This document shows, piece by piece, positions 8,896-18,422 of a DNA stretch of 64,000 nucleotides. The stretch is from Jiangella mangrovi (GTDB lineage Bacteria > Actinomycetota > Actinomycetes > Jiangellales > Jiangellaceae). Below the pieces are notes generated by a model. The model saw only the letters and a list, made by a program, of their open reading frames with translations, was not told the DNA's origin and did no database searches. The position numbers and the translations under genes are program-made. The stretch spans positions 5,084,001 through 5,148,000 of the forward strand of contig NZ_JACHMM010000001.1 of NCBI RefSeq assembly GCF_014204975.1. Reading direction: 5' to 3'. Position 1 is the first letter of the stretch, and every line of letters starts with the position of its first letter.

Positions 8896-10058
8896 TTGAA
8901 CAGTCTAGTCACCGGCTCTACGGTCGATGCCCATGACGTTGCCGAGGACCGTGAAGGTGCTGCTGGCCGCCCGATTCGTCAACCGTCTCGGCGCCTTCTC
9001 GATGCCGTTCCTCGCGGTTCTCCTGGTACAGGACCACGGCGCATCCGTGGGTGTCGCCGGCCTCGCCGTCGGCGCCTTCGGGGCGGCGACCATCGTGTCG
9101 CGTCTGCTCGGCGGACGCCTCGTCGCGGTGGCCGGGTCGAAGGCAGCCGTGGTGATCGGCCTGTGCGGGACCGCGGGCGCCCAGCTCGTCGTCGCCGTCG
9201 CACCCAGCCTGGCCGTCGCCCTGGCCGGGGCGGTCCTGCTGGGACTGTGCTTCGAGATCTACGAGCCGGCGAGCCAGGGCCTGATCGCCGACGTCACACC
9301 CGACCCGCTCCTTCCTGCCGCCTACGGGCTGCTCGCCGTCACGCTGTCGGCGGCCGGCCTGGTCGCAGGGCTGATCGCGGCGGCGGTGGGCAGCGCCGGG
9401 CTCTCCTGGCTGTTCGCCGTCGACGCGGCCACGGCGCTCGCGTGCGCCGTGCTCATCGCCACCGCGATGCCGTCGACACCGCGCCACCCCCGTGACCCGT
9501 CGACGCGGGCGCGCCCCTGGACGGACCGGCGCCTCCTCGCGCTCACGGTCACCGGCACTGCCTTCGCCACCGTTTACCTGGCCGTCCCCATGGCGCTGCC
9601 GTTCGCCCTCGCGGCCGCGGGTCGCGAACCCGCCGAGGCGGGCCTGCTCGCGGCGCTGGGAGCCCTGGTCATCCTGGCCGGCCAGCCAGTGCTGCGCCGT
9701 CACGCCGACCCGGACCGGCGCATGGTCTGCGGGTACCTGCTCGTCGCGGCCGGCCTGGCCGTCGCCGGGACCTTCCCGGACCTCACCGGCTACACGATCT
9801 CGGCGGTCGTCATCGCCCTGGGCGAGTGCCTGCTGCTCGGGTACGCCTCCACGCTCGTGGCGCGGCTGGCGCCGGCGGATGCCAAGGCCGCCTACTTCTC
9901 GGTCTACGGCATCACCTGGGGCATCGCCCTCACCGTCGGGCCGCCGCTCATGGGCGCAGCTCTCGCGCACGGCCCTCGCACCTTCTGGCTCGTCGCGGCG
10001 GGCACCATGCTCGCGACGGCGGCGGCCCATCGACTGCTGGCCGGGGCCAGGTGGCCGG

Positions 10059-10766
<708 letters not shown>

Positions 10767-10785
10767 GTCCCTGCTCCCTCGTCGG

Positions 10786-10823
10786 ACTTACTTAGTAAGT
10801 AACGCTAGACTTACAAAGTAAGT
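10786..10823. promoter_or_regulatory. twin TetR operator
   Basis: Two copies of a 15-base palindrome lie between the divergent SDR and TetR genes: ACTTACTTAGTAAGT at 10786-10800 and ACTTACAAAGTAAGT at 10809-10823, with the same half-site ACTTAC/GTAAGT and centres 23 bases apart. The symmetry and position make this the most likely binding site of the adjacent TetR regulator for both directions. Confidence 0.8.
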
Positions 10824-10847
10824 AGGTCAAGCCGTGGGGGTCTCACC

Positions 10848-11510
10848 ATGAGGGAGCGCATCCCGCTGAACCGGGAGCGGGTGGTCACGGCCGCCGTCGC
10901 GGTGGCCGACCAGAAGGGCGCGGCCGGGGTCACCATGCGCGCCGTGGCCGGGCAGCTGGGCGTCGAGGCGATGTCGCTCTACAACCACGTCGCCGGGCGC
11001 GAGGACATCCTCGACGGCATGGTCGACGCGGTCTTCGCCGAGATCGACCTGCCGGTTGCGTCGCCGGGCGCGGGGGGCGACTGGGCGGCGGCGATGCGCT
11101 CGCGGGCCGGTTCGGCACGGGCCGCTCTGCGGCGGCACCCCTGGGCCGTCGGCCTCATGGACTCCCGCAGCACGCCGGGCCCGTCGACGCTGCGCCACCA
11201 CGACGCCGTCCTGGGCGCACTGCGGGCCGGCGGCTTCTCCCCCGTGCTGGCGGCGCGCGCCATCTCACTGATCGACAGCTACGTCTACGGGTTCGTGCTG
11301 CAGGAGCTGAGCCTGCCGTACACCGGCGCCGCCGAGCTCGACCAGATCGCCGGTCAGCTGCTGCGCGACCTGCCGGCCGCCGAGTACCCGCACCTCGCCG
11401 AGGTCACTGTCGCGTACGCCGGGCGGCCGGACTTCGACCAGGCGGCCGAGTTCGAGTACGGCCTCGCGCTGGTCCTCGGCGCCCTGCACCCCGACGAGGC
11501 CAGGACCTGA
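10848..11510 (+). CDS. TetR family regulator (TetR_C-type)
   Basis: A 220-residue protein with an N-terminal helix-turn-helix (residues about 8-50; VTMRAVAGQLGVEAMSLYNHVAGRE is typical) and a C-terminal domain of the tetracycline-repressor type (about residues 80-210). It is preceded by its probable twin operator and divergent from the SDR-like gene. It should repress itself and the SDR until a small ligand binds. No SD stronger than a short GGGG run is visible. Confidence 0.9.
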   Translation: MRERIPLNRERVVTAAVAVADQKGAAGVTMRAVAGQLGVEAMSLYNHVAGREDILDGMVDAVFAEIDLPVASPGAGGDWAAAMRSRAGSARAALRRHPWAVGLMDSRSTPGPSTLRHHDAVLGALRAGGFSPVLAARAISLIDSYVYGFVLQELSLPYTGAAELDQIAGQLLRDLPAAEYPHLAEVTVAYAGRPDFDQAAEFEYGLALVLGALHPDEART

Positions 11511-11517
11511 AGGGCGC

Positions 11518-11733
11518 TCAGCCGTGGACGAGGTCGCGGCTGCGTGCGGGGCGGTCGGAGAGGTCGTCGCGCTCGTGGATGACGTGGCGGACGCCGCGCA
11601 GCCGGGCCAGCTCGCGACCCATGCGCGCCGCCGTCTCCTTGGTGCCGGCGCTGACGATCAGTCGCTCGCCGTCCTCGAAGACGTTCGCCCAGCGATCACC
11701 GCGCGGCACCGTGTGAATGTCCCCTGCAGCCAT
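11518..11733 (-). CDS. DUF2188-like small protein
   Basis: A 71-residue protein reading GDIHTVPRGDRWANVFEDGE, then a helix TAARMGRELARL and HVIHERDDLSDR. This matches the DUF2188 pattern (HVVPxxDGWxVK, then a KxEAxxxGRELA helix and VIH). The function of the family is unknown. The ATG at 11733 was chosen because the conserved part starts there and a G-rich AAGGGGTGGGG run lies upstream; longer frames upstream have no family similarity. It converges with the TetR gene 7 bases away. Confidence 0.75.
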   Translation of the reverse strand: MAAGDIHTVPRGDRWANVFEDGERLIVSAGTKETAARMGRELARLRGVRHVIHERDDLSDRPARSRDLVHG

Positions 11734-11998
11734 TCGGCCCCACCCCTTCATCACCGACACAACACCCCACGCGCACATACCCATCCCGGATGCGGGCATG
11801 CGGATTCGGCCGGTGAATGTCGCGCTCGGAACCATCGTCGTCCGGCCACGCTGCCCGCGCTGCCGTTTCGTCGATCTTTGCCGAGCCGTTCGGCAATCTT
11901 GGCCGCGACCAGTGTGACGTGTGTGCATTACGGTTTGTGGGTATCGCGGCGTAACGTCCAGGAAAATTCCGCCGGGCGCCGCGGAGAACGGGGACCGC

Positions 11999-12211
11999 AT
12001 GCCGACGTCGCAACAAGTGGATCCGTCCGAGCCCGACTGGGACGGCCACAACCTCGACCTCGACGCCATCGGCCTGGCCACCGAGTTCGCCGAGCACGTC
12101 CGCCGCGAGGGCATCCCGCCCGCCGAGCGCCCACAGGCCCTCGGCGCCTGGCTCGACTCGATGATCGCCGACCTCGAGGCCGACCTCGACGACGAGCGCC
12201 CGCGCCCATGA
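11999..12211 (+). CDS. small acidic hypothetical protein
   Basis: A possible 70-residue, strongly acidic protein containing LDLDAIGLATEFAEHVRREG, ending in DLEADLDDERPRP. The ATG at 11999 follows GGAGAACGGGGA. Its stop codon lies in the first bases of a hairpin repeat that could serve as terminator. No family recognised. Coding use looks real (acidic, helix-forming, GC-rich third positions) but the gene is short. Confidence 0.5.
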   Translation: MPTSQQVDPSEPDWDGHNLDLDAIGLATEFAEHVRREGIPPAERPQALGAWLDSMIADLEADLDDERPRP

Positions 12212-12354
12212 TCATCAAGGATCGACCCCACCATGACGTGGTCGATCCTTGTTGATCATGGAGAAGGGCGCCTTAAACGGGCCTCGGAAGCCGCTCTTCT
12301 CCATGATCAACAGTGAGCGGCCGGCGGAACTGGACCACAGCGAGACCAATGGCC
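12207..12354. repeat. composite hairpin repeat, copy 1 (uninterrupted)
   Basis: Three parts in a row. Hairpin 1 has 20-base arms at 12208-12227 and 12240-12259 with one mismatch, starting ATGATCATCAAGGATCGACC. Hairpin 2 has perfect 16-base arms GTTGATCATGGAGAAG at 12251-12266 and 12296-12311 and shares bases with hairpin 1. A 58-base tail at 12297-12354 matches 47018-47075 at 57 of 58 positions. A diverged copy of the tail core (12313-12342) recurs at 12373-12402. The same order is found at 44259-44307 plus 46975-47075, where an IS110 element separates hairpins 1 and 2. Intergenic; probably a chromosomal repeat family with terminator-like hairpins. Confidence 0.85.
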
Positions 12355-12453
12355 GAACACCACAGCGCAACCGTCAGCGGCCAGCGGAACAGAACACCAG
12401 CGGGTCTGAGGGCCGGGTCCATTCCGGGAGGGGGCCCTGGTGCTGTGAAAGGC

Positions 12454-12547
12454 GAGGGCGCGGCGGCGCGGGTCAAGTCCAGCGCCCCCACCACAGCGGC
12501 GACCCCACCACGGCGCGCGCAGACTTGAGGCGCGTCGCCGCGCCCTC
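12454..12547. repeat. long imperfect inverted repeat
   Basis: Arms at 12454-12479 and 12522-12547 pair at 23 of 26 positions (outer GAGGGCGCGGCG and inner TCAAGTC), enclosing 42 bases. It lies in the 388-base gap between the small acidic gene and the WYL regulator, downstream of both. Apart from this and the composite repeat, I see no gene in 12212-12599. It could be a terminator or the remains of a small non-autonomous element; no target duplication is visible. Confidence 0.65.
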
Positions 12548-12599
12548 GACAATGAAGAACAGCAGGGCCCGACCCACGTCAGGACCCCACCGCAGAACC

Positions 12600-13553
12600 T
12601 CAGGACCGACCAGCGGCACGAGAGAGCAGCCCGGCCAACTCGGCCACCCGCGACACCAGCTCCGGCGGCTCGAGCACCTCGAACTCGAAGCCGAACAGCG
12701 CGACCCACACCGCGATCTCGTCCAGCGAGTTGGACCCCGCGACCAGGACGCAGCTGTCGCCGTCACCACCCTCCGCCGACAGCGTCCCGACGGACGGCGC
12801 CACCCTGTCGGCGGCCACGGCAAGCGGCACGTGCAACACGATGCGCGCCACGTACCGATAACCCCCCGCAGCGATCCCCGCCGCGCTCACCTCCACATCA
12901 GGTGGTGAGCGCGGCGTGAAGCGAGGCCCGGTCGGGATCCGCGGCCGCAGCCGGTCGACCCGGAACGTCCGCCAGTCGGCCCGGTCGAGGTCCCACGCCA
13001 CCAGGTACCAGCGCCGGCCGGTGTGCAACAGCCGGTGCGGCTCCGTCCGCCGCACCGCGGACGCACCGTCGGCCGCCACGTAGTCGAAGCGGAGCTGCTC
13101 GTGCGCCCGGCAGGCCGCGGCCACCGCCGTCAGCACGTCGGGGTCGACCGGCGTGGCCCCGGCGGGCAGCGGCACGGTGACGGCGTGCAGCGTGCCGACC
13201 CGGTGCCGCAGCCGCGACGGCAGCATCCGCTCCAGTTTGGTGAGCGCCCGCAGCGAGCTCTCCTCGATGCCGGCGACGGTGCCACCGGCGGCCGTGCGCA
13301 GCCCGACGGCGACGGCGACCGCCTCGTCGTCGTCGAGGAGCAACGGCGGCAGCTGGGCGCCGGAGCCCAGGCGGTAGCCGGCCAGGCCCGCCGTCGCCTC
13401 GACCGGGTAGCCGAGCGACCGGAGCTTCTCGACGTCGCGGCGGACGGTGCGCGCGTCGACGCCGAGGCGTTCGGCCAGGTCGGCGCCGCTGCGGTCGGGG
13501 GCGGACTGCAGCAGCGCCAGCAGCCGGAGCAGGCGCGCGGACGTCTCCTTCAT
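12600..13553 (-). CDS. WYL-domain transcription regulator (YafY type)
   Basis: A 317-residue protein with a DeoR-like winged helix at residues about 3-60 (RSGADLAERLGVDARTVRRD) and a WYL domain at about 140-225 (RRTEPHRLLHTGRRWYLVAW, then DWRTFRVDRL). A C-terminal WCX-like extension follows. Such regulators sense ligands through the WYL domain. It is divergent from the epoxide hydrolase gene with 62 bases between, and probably controls it. Confidence 0.9.
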   Translation of the reverse strand: MKETSARLLRLLALLQSAPDRSGADLAERLGVDARTVRRDVEKLRSLGYPVEATAGLAGYRLGSGAQLPPLLLDDDEAVAVAVGLRTAAGGTVAGIEESSLRALTKLERMLPSRLRHRVGTLHAVTVPLPAGATPVDPDVLTAVAAACRAHEQLRFDYVAADGASAVRRTEPHRLLHTGRRWYLVAWDLDRADWRTFRVDRLRPRIPTGPRFTPRSPPDVEVSAAGIAAGGYRYVARIVLHVPLAVAADRVAPSVGTLSAEGGDGDSCVLVAGSNSLDEIAVWVALFGFEFEVLEPPELVSRVAELAGLLSRAAGRS

Positions 13554-13575
13554 GCTCGGAATTCTCGCACGCGGC

Positions 13576-13595
13576 TAGGGCCATAGCTGTCCTAA
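13576..13595. promoter_or_regulatory. candidate WYL operator
   Basis: TAGGGCCATAGCTGTCCTAA is an imperfect palindrome (TAGGGCCA against TTAGGACA on the other strand) in the 62-base divergent promoter between the WYL regulator and the epoxide hydrolase. TAGCGT at 13604-13609 is a -10-like hexamer 6 bases before the hydrolase ATG, so the palindrome would overlap the -35 to -10 region. Position fits; binding is inference. Confidence 0.45.
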
Positions 13596-13615
13596 CCGGC
13601 CCGTAGCGTGCAGGT

Positions 13616-14782
13616 ATGACGACAACGAGCGACACGACCATCACCCCGTTCCGCCTCGAGATCACCGACGCGGAGCTCGCCGACCTGCACGCCCGCCTCG
13701 ACGCCACCCGCTGGCCGGCGCCGCTGCCGGGCGACGGCTGGGACACCGGCGTGCCGACCGGCTGGCTACGCGACCTGGCGCGGTACTGGCGCCACGAGTA
13801 CGACTGGCGCGTCGCGGAGCGTGAGCTGAACTCGTACCCGCAGTTCACGACCGAGATCGACGGTCAGACCATCCACTTCCTGCACGTCCGGTCGCCCCAC
13901 GACGACGCGCTGCCGCTGGTCCTCACCCACGGCTGGCCGGGCTCGATCGTCGAGTTCCTCGACCTCATCGGCCCGCTGACCGACCCCGTCGCGCACGGCG
14001 GCGACGCGGCCGACGCCTTCCACGTCGTCATCCCCTCGCTGCCCGGGTACGGGCTGTCCGGCCCGCTGAACGAGCCCGGCTGGACCATGGAGCGCATCGG
14101 CGCCGCCTGGGCCGAGCTGATGAGCCGGCTCGGCTACGAGCGCTACGGCACGCAGGGCGGCGACATGGGCGGCACGGTCTCGCCCGCCGTCGCCCGGGTG
14201 GCGCCCGACCGCGTCGTCGGCGTGCACACCAACGGCGGACCCGGCCCGATCGCGCCGTTCCCGATGCCCGACGACGAGCGCGCCACCCTGACCGATCTGG
14301 AGAAGGACCGTGTCGCCCGGATCGAGGCGTTCATGCAGGAGGAGTTCGGCTACATCGCCATCCAGTCGACCCGGCCGCAGACCCTCGCGTACGGGCTCGT
14401 CGACTCCCCCGTCGCGCAGCTGGCCTGGATCATGGACAAGTTCCGCGAGTGGACCCACCCCCGCGAGGCCGACCCGCTCACCGTCGTCGACCGGGACCGC
14501 CTGCTCACCAACGTCATGCTCTACTGGCTGACCGGCACCGGAGGGTCGGCGGCCTACGCCGGGTACGCGCAGGCGCCGGCTTGGGGCGTCACGAAGGAGA
14601 TCTCCGGGGTGCCGACGGCGGCACTGGTCTTCGCGCACGACGTCGCCATCCGCCGGTACGCCGAGACGGAGAACCGGATCACGCGCTGGAACGACGTCGA
14701 CCGCGGCGGCCATTTCGCGGCGCTCGAGGAGCCGGAGCTGCTGCTCGCCGACGTGCGCGAATTCTTCCGCGACCTGCGCTGA
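13616..14782 (+). CDS. epoxide hydrolase (EPHX1/EHN type, alpha/beta hydrolase)
   Basis: A 388-residue protein with the N-terminal EHN meander (residues about 5-105, with LHARLDATRWP and WRHEYDWRVAERELNSYPQF) followed by an alpha/beta-hydrolase core. The oxyanion motif HGWPGS is near residue 104, the nucleophile Asp183 sits in QGGDMGG, and the general base His366 in GGHFAALEEPE, so it should be active. It would open an epoxide to a diol in the cytoplasm. Start: TAGCGT 6 bases upstream and no ribosome binding site suggest a leaderless mRNA. The divergent WYL gene is the likely regulator. Confidence 0.9.
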   Translation: MTTTSDTTITPFRLEITDAELADLHARLDATRWPAPLPGDGWDTGVPTGWLRDLARYWRHEYDWRVAERELNSYPQFTTEIDGQTIHFLHVRSPHDDALPLVLTHGWPGSIVEFLDLIGPLTDPVAHGGDAADAFHVVIPSLPGYGLSGPLNEPGWTMERIGAAWAELMSRLGYERYGTQGGDMGGTVSPAVARVAPDRVVGVHTNGGPGPIAPFPMPDDERATLTDLEKDRVARIEAFMQEEFGYIAIQSTRPQTLAYGLVDSPVAQLAWIMDKFREWTHPREADPLTVVDRDRLLTNVMLYWLTGTGGSAAYAGYAQAPAWGVTKEISGVPTAALVFAHDVAIRRYAETENRITRWNDVDRGGHFAALEEPELLLADVREFFRDLR

Positions 14783-14849
14783 CGCGCCACGGCGCAAACT
14801 CACCCGAATGGCCCCGTGAGCGATGGGAACGAACGGGCATACTCAGAGG

Positions 14850-16826
14850 ATGCCGCAGGAGCTGCCGACCATCGTCGTCATCGACGATTCCACCGAGGTT
14901 CGGGCCGTGGTCACGGCCCGGCTTCGGCTGTCGGGCCTCCTCGAGGTCGTGGGCGAGGGCGGCGACGGCACCGAGGCGGTCGGCCTGGCGTTCCAGCACC
15001 AGCCGTCGCTGCTGCTCCTCGACCTCTCGATGCCGGTCATGGACGGCCTCGAGGCGCTGCCCGGCATCCTCGCCGTCTCGCCCTCGACCCAAGTGGTGGT
15101 CTACAGCGGGTTCGAGGAGGGCGGGCTGGCCCAGAGCGCCGAAGAGCTGGGCGCCGCCGGCTTCATCGAGAAGTCGCTGCCCATCGACCGCCTCGCCGGC
15201 GAGCTGCTGGCCCGGCTCCCCGAGCGCCACGTCGTGCCCGGCCCGCGCGACCGGCCGGCCCGCATGACCGTCGTCCCGGACCCGTCGGCCGACCCGTCCG
15301 CCCGCCCGCCCACTCCCGGCCACGACCAGCGCGTCCTCGACGAGCACCTCGAGCGGTTCCGCGAGGTGTTCGAGCAGGCCGCCATCGGCATGGCGACCAT
15401 GACGCTGACCGGCAGCATCGTGCGCGCCAACCGCGCGCTCAGCGACCTCATGGGCTGCAAGCCGCACGAGCTGGTCGGCCTCGACTACGGCCGGCTGACC
15501 AGTGGCCGCGGCGACCTCCTCGACGCCGCGCTGTTCGACATCACCCGCATGTCCGCCGACGTCGTCCACCTCGAGCACGACGTCAGCGGCACCGCCGAGC
15601 ACCGGAAGGTGCTGGCCACCCTGGCGCCTGTCCGCGACTCCCGCGGCCAGGCGCTCTACGTCTTCCTGCAGGTACAGGACATCACCCAGCAGCGCGCCGC
15701 CGAAGAGGAGCTGCGCCGCAGCGAAGAGCGGTTCCGGCTGCTGGTCGACGCCGTCCGCGACTACGCGATCTTCATGCTCGACCCGTTCGGCCACGTCACC
15801 AGCTGGAACGCCGGCGCCGAGCGCATCAAGGGCTACTCGGCCACGGAGATCATCGGCCAGCACTTCCGCATCTTCTACCCGCAGGACAAGCGCGACGAGG
15901 AGCACCCCGAGTACGAGCTCCAGCAGGCGCTGCGCACGGGCTCGTACGGCGAAGAGGGCTGGCGGATCCGCAAGGACGGCACCACGTTCTGGGCGAACGT
16001 GCTGATCACGGCCGTGTTCAACGAGATGGGCGAGCACATCGGGTTCGCGAAGGTCACCCGCGACATGACCGAGGCCCGCCGCACCATGGAAGAGCGCGAC
16101 GCCTCGGCGGCCGCCCTCGCCGACGCCAACGAGCAGCTCCAGCGGGCCGCCGACGAGCAGAAGCAGTTCCTCGCCGTCACCGTGCACGAGCTGCGCACCC
16201 CCGCGTCGGTCCTCAGCGGCACGGCCGACACCCTCAGCCGGCACTGGGCCGAGCTCAGCAGCGCCGACCGCGACCGGCTGCTGCACAGCATGTCCAGCAG
16301 CGCCATCCGGCTGCAGCGCCTGGTCACCGACCTGCTCACCACGTCGCGGCTCGACGCCGACGCCCTGCAGCTGCGCCCGGCCCCCACCTCGCTGGCGGTG
16401 CTGGTGGCGACGGCCATCGAGACCGTCCGCTCGACCCGTCCGGGCGCCGTCATCGCCGCGCACCTCGACCCCGACGTCGAGGTGCTCGCCGACCCCGGGC
16501 GTCTGGTGCAGGCGGTCGAGAACCTCATCGCCAACGCCGCGCACCACGGCGCGCCGCCGGTCGAGGTCGGCATCGGCGTCGGTGGCGGCGTCGCCCGGGT
16601 CGAGGTCACCGACGCCGGCCTGGGCGTGCCGGCCGAGGTCCGCGAGCGACTGTTCGAGCGGTTCAGCACCGGCGACGGCGCCCGCGGCACCGGTCTCGGG
16701 CTCTACATCGCCCGCGCGCTCGCCCGCGCCCACGACGGCGACGTCGTCTACGAGCCCGGCACCTCCGACCAGCCGTCCGGGACGTTCGTCCTGACGATCC
16801 CCCTGGTGCCCGGGCCCGATGCCTGA
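14850..16826 (+). CDS. hybrid sensor kinase: receiver-PAS-PAS-HisKA-HATPase
   Basis: A 658-residue protein. Residues about 5-120 are a receiver domain with phospho-acceptor Asp58 in LLLLDLSMPVMDG. About residues 165-285 and 295-415 are two PAS domains, the second with SWNAGAERIKGYSATEIIG. Then come a HisKA helix with His446 in VTVHELRTPASV and an HATPase with VENLIANAAHHG, DAGLGVP and RGTGLGLYIA. No membrane segment, so it is cytoplasmic. A receiver at the N terminus is the reverse of common hybrids and suggests input from another kinase. An ATG at 14823 is possible, but CATACT at 14838-14843 placed 6 bases before 14850 suggests a leaderless start there. Confidence 0.87.
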   Translation: MPQELPTIVVIDDSTEVRAVVTARLRLSGLLEVVGEGGDGTEAVGLAFQHQPSLLLLDLSMPVMDGLEALPGILAVSPSTQVVVYSGFEEGGLAQSAEELGAAGFIEKSLPIDRLAGELLARLPERHVVPGPRDRPARMTVVPDPSADPSARPPTPGHDQRVLDEHLERFREVFEQAAIGMATMTLTGSIVRANRALSDLMGCKPHELVGLDYGRLTSGRGDLLDAALFDITRMSADVVHLEHDVSGTAEHRKVLATLAPVRDSRGQALYVFLQVQDITQQRAAEEELRRSEERFRLLVDAVRDYAIFMLDPFGHVTSWNAGAERIKGYSATEIIGQHFRIFYPQDKRDEEHPEYELQQALRTGSYGEEGWRIRKDGTTFWANVLITAVFNEMGEHIGFAKVTRDMTEARRTMEERDASAAALADANEQLQRAADEQKQFLAVTVHELRTPASVLSGTADTLSRHWAELSSADRDRLLHSMSSSAIRLQRLVTDLLTTSRLDADALQLRPAPTSLAVLVATAIETVRSTRPGAVIAAHLDPDVEVLADPGRLVQAVENLIANAAHHGAPPVEVGIGVGGGVARVEVTDAGLGVPAEVRERLFERFSTGDGARGTGLGLYIARALARAHDGDVVYEPGTSDQPSGTFVLTIPLVPGPDA

Positions 16827-16865
16827 CGGCGGTGTGTCCCGGCGACGCCCGGGTATGGGGTCGGC

Positions 16866-18377
16866 ATGTCGTACTGGCTGGACAGCACCGGTGACCCACC
16901 GCTCGCACCGCCGCCGTCGCCACTGCCCGACGCGGACGTCGTGGTGCTCGGGGCGGGGATCGCGGGCATCACGACGGCGTATCTGCTGAAGCAGGCAGGG
17001 CTGACCGTGACGCTGATCGAGGCCGGCGACCGGCTGGCGGCCGGCGTCACCGGCCACACGACGGCGAAGGTCAGCAGCCAGCACGGTGCCATCTACGCGT
17101 CGCTGACCAGCGGATTCGGCGCCGATACGGCCCGCGCGTACGGCGCCGGCCAGCAGCTCGCGATCGACTGGATCGAGACCGAGGCGGCCGCCGTCGGCGG
17201 CGAGGCGGACTGGTCGCGTCGTGACTCCTACGTGTTCGCCGAGCGATCGTCGTCGGTGGACGACCTGCACCGCGAGGCCGAGGCGGCCGCGGCCGCCGGG
17301 CTGCCCGCTTCGTTCACGACCGAGACAGGGCTTCCGTTCGAGGTGGCCGGCGCCGTCCGGTTCACCGGCCAGGCACAGTTCCATCCGCGCCGGTGGCTGC
17401 TCGAGCTGGCGACCCGGATCCCGGGTGACGGTGGCACCGTCGTCACCGGGACCCGGGCCGTCGGGCTGACCGAAGGCGACCCGTGCGTCGTGACGACCAC
17501 CGCGGGCGAGATCCGCGCCCGGCACGTCGTCGTCGCCACCCATTACCCGGTCTTCGACCGCGGCCTCTTCTTCGCCCGGCTGGAGCCGCGGCGTGACCTG
17601 GTGGTCGCGGGGTACACGGACGACGGCGCCGGCCTGCCGGCGGGGATGTACATCAGCAGCGAGGACCGGCACTCCGTCCGCACCACACCGGCGGAGGACG
17701 GACGCACCCTGCTGATCGTCGGCGGCGAGCCGCACCGCGTCGGCGCCCGGACCAGCGTCGCGCGGCACTACGTCCAACTGGCGGCGTGGGCGCGGGAACG
17801 GCTCGGGCTCGAGCAGCCGGCCTACCGCTGGCTCGCCCACGACCTCACCACCGTCGACTCCGTCCCGTACATCGGCCGGTTCCACCCGCGCTCCAGGAAC
17901 GTCTGGGTGGCGACCGGGTTCGGCCACTGGGGCATGACGAACGGGACGCTGGCCGGGCTGCTGCTCCGCGACCTCGTCACGGGCGTCGAGAACCCGCTGA
18001 CCGGGGTGTTCGACCCGCAGCGGGTCACCGTCCGGCAGTCGGCGGCGGAGTTCGTCAAGGCCAACGCCTACGTCGCGTCCCGCTTCCTCGGCGACCGCGT
18101 CGACGCCCTGGTCGCCCGGCGCGGCGTCGACTCACTGCCGCCGGGTGCCGGCCGCGTGGTCACCGACGGCGCCCGCGCGATCGCCGCTTACCGCGACGAC
18201 GAGGGCGGCCTGCAGTGCGTGTCGGCGCGCTGCACCCACCTGGGCTGCCTGGTCGTCTTCAACGACGCGGAACGGACCTGGGACTGTCCCTGCCACGCGT
18301 CCCGGTTCGGCACCGACGGCCGCGTCCTGGCCGGTCCCGCCGTCCGCCCGCTTCCCGCCGTCGCTCCCCCGGCCTGA
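16866..18377 (+). CDS. FAD-dependent oxidoreductase with C-terminal Rieske domain
   Basis: A 503-residue protein. The N-terminal DAO-type FAD domain has VVLGAGIAGITTAYLL (residues about 27-42) and a GDRLAAGVTGHTTAKVS segment. The last about 90 residues are a Rieske domain with CTHLGC and CPCHASRFG, giving the Cys-His/Cys-His ligands of a [2Fe-2S] cluster. The fusion would pass electrons between the cluster and FAD within one chain; the substrate is unknown (YhfW-like family). The start has TATGGG 6 bases upstream and no clear ribosome binding site. It stands alone, ending at a strong hairpin. Confidence 0.9.
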   Translation: MSYWLDSTGDPPLAPPPSPLPDADVVVLGAGIAGITTAYLLKQAGLTVTLIEAGDRLAAGVTGHTTAKVSSQHGAIYASLTSGFGADTARAYGAGQQLAIDWIETEAAAVGGEADWSRRDSYVFAERSSSVDDLHREAEAAAAAGLPASFTTETGLPFEVAGAVRFTGQAQFHPRRWLLELATRIPGDGGTVVTGTRAVGLTEGDPCVVTTTAGEIRARHVVVATHYPVFDRGLFFARLEPRRDLVVAGYTDDGAGLPAGMYISSEDRHSVRTTPAEDGRTLLIVGGEPHRVGARTSVARHYVQLAAWARERLGLEQPAYRWLAHDLTTVDSVPYIGRFHPRSRNVWVATGFGHWGMTNGTLAGLLLRDLVTGVENPLTGVFDPQRVTVRQSAAEFVKANAYVASRFLGDRVDALVARRGVDSLPPGAGRVVTDGARAIAAYRDDEGGLQCVSARCTHLGCLVVFNDAERTWDCPCHASRFGTDGRVLAGPAVRPLPAVAPPA

Positions 18378-18419
18378 TGGCGCTCCTTCTGCTGCTCCGG
18401 CCGTAGAAGGAGCGCCATC
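18376..18419. terminator. bidirectional hairpin terminator
   Basis: A perfect 15-base stem, GATGGCGCTCCTTCT at 18376-18390 with its complement at 18405-18419, around a 14-base loop. It begins at the last bases of the oxidoreductase stop codon and sits between two convergent genes, so it can terminate both. Confidence 0.85.
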
Positions 18420-18422
18420 GCG

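Noticed and set aside
14679-17927. Open frame of over 1000 codons on the minus strand across the kinase and FAD oxidoreductase
   Set aside because: It is an Arg/Gly/His-rich shadow frame caused by high GC; both plus-strand genes have complete domains and motifs.
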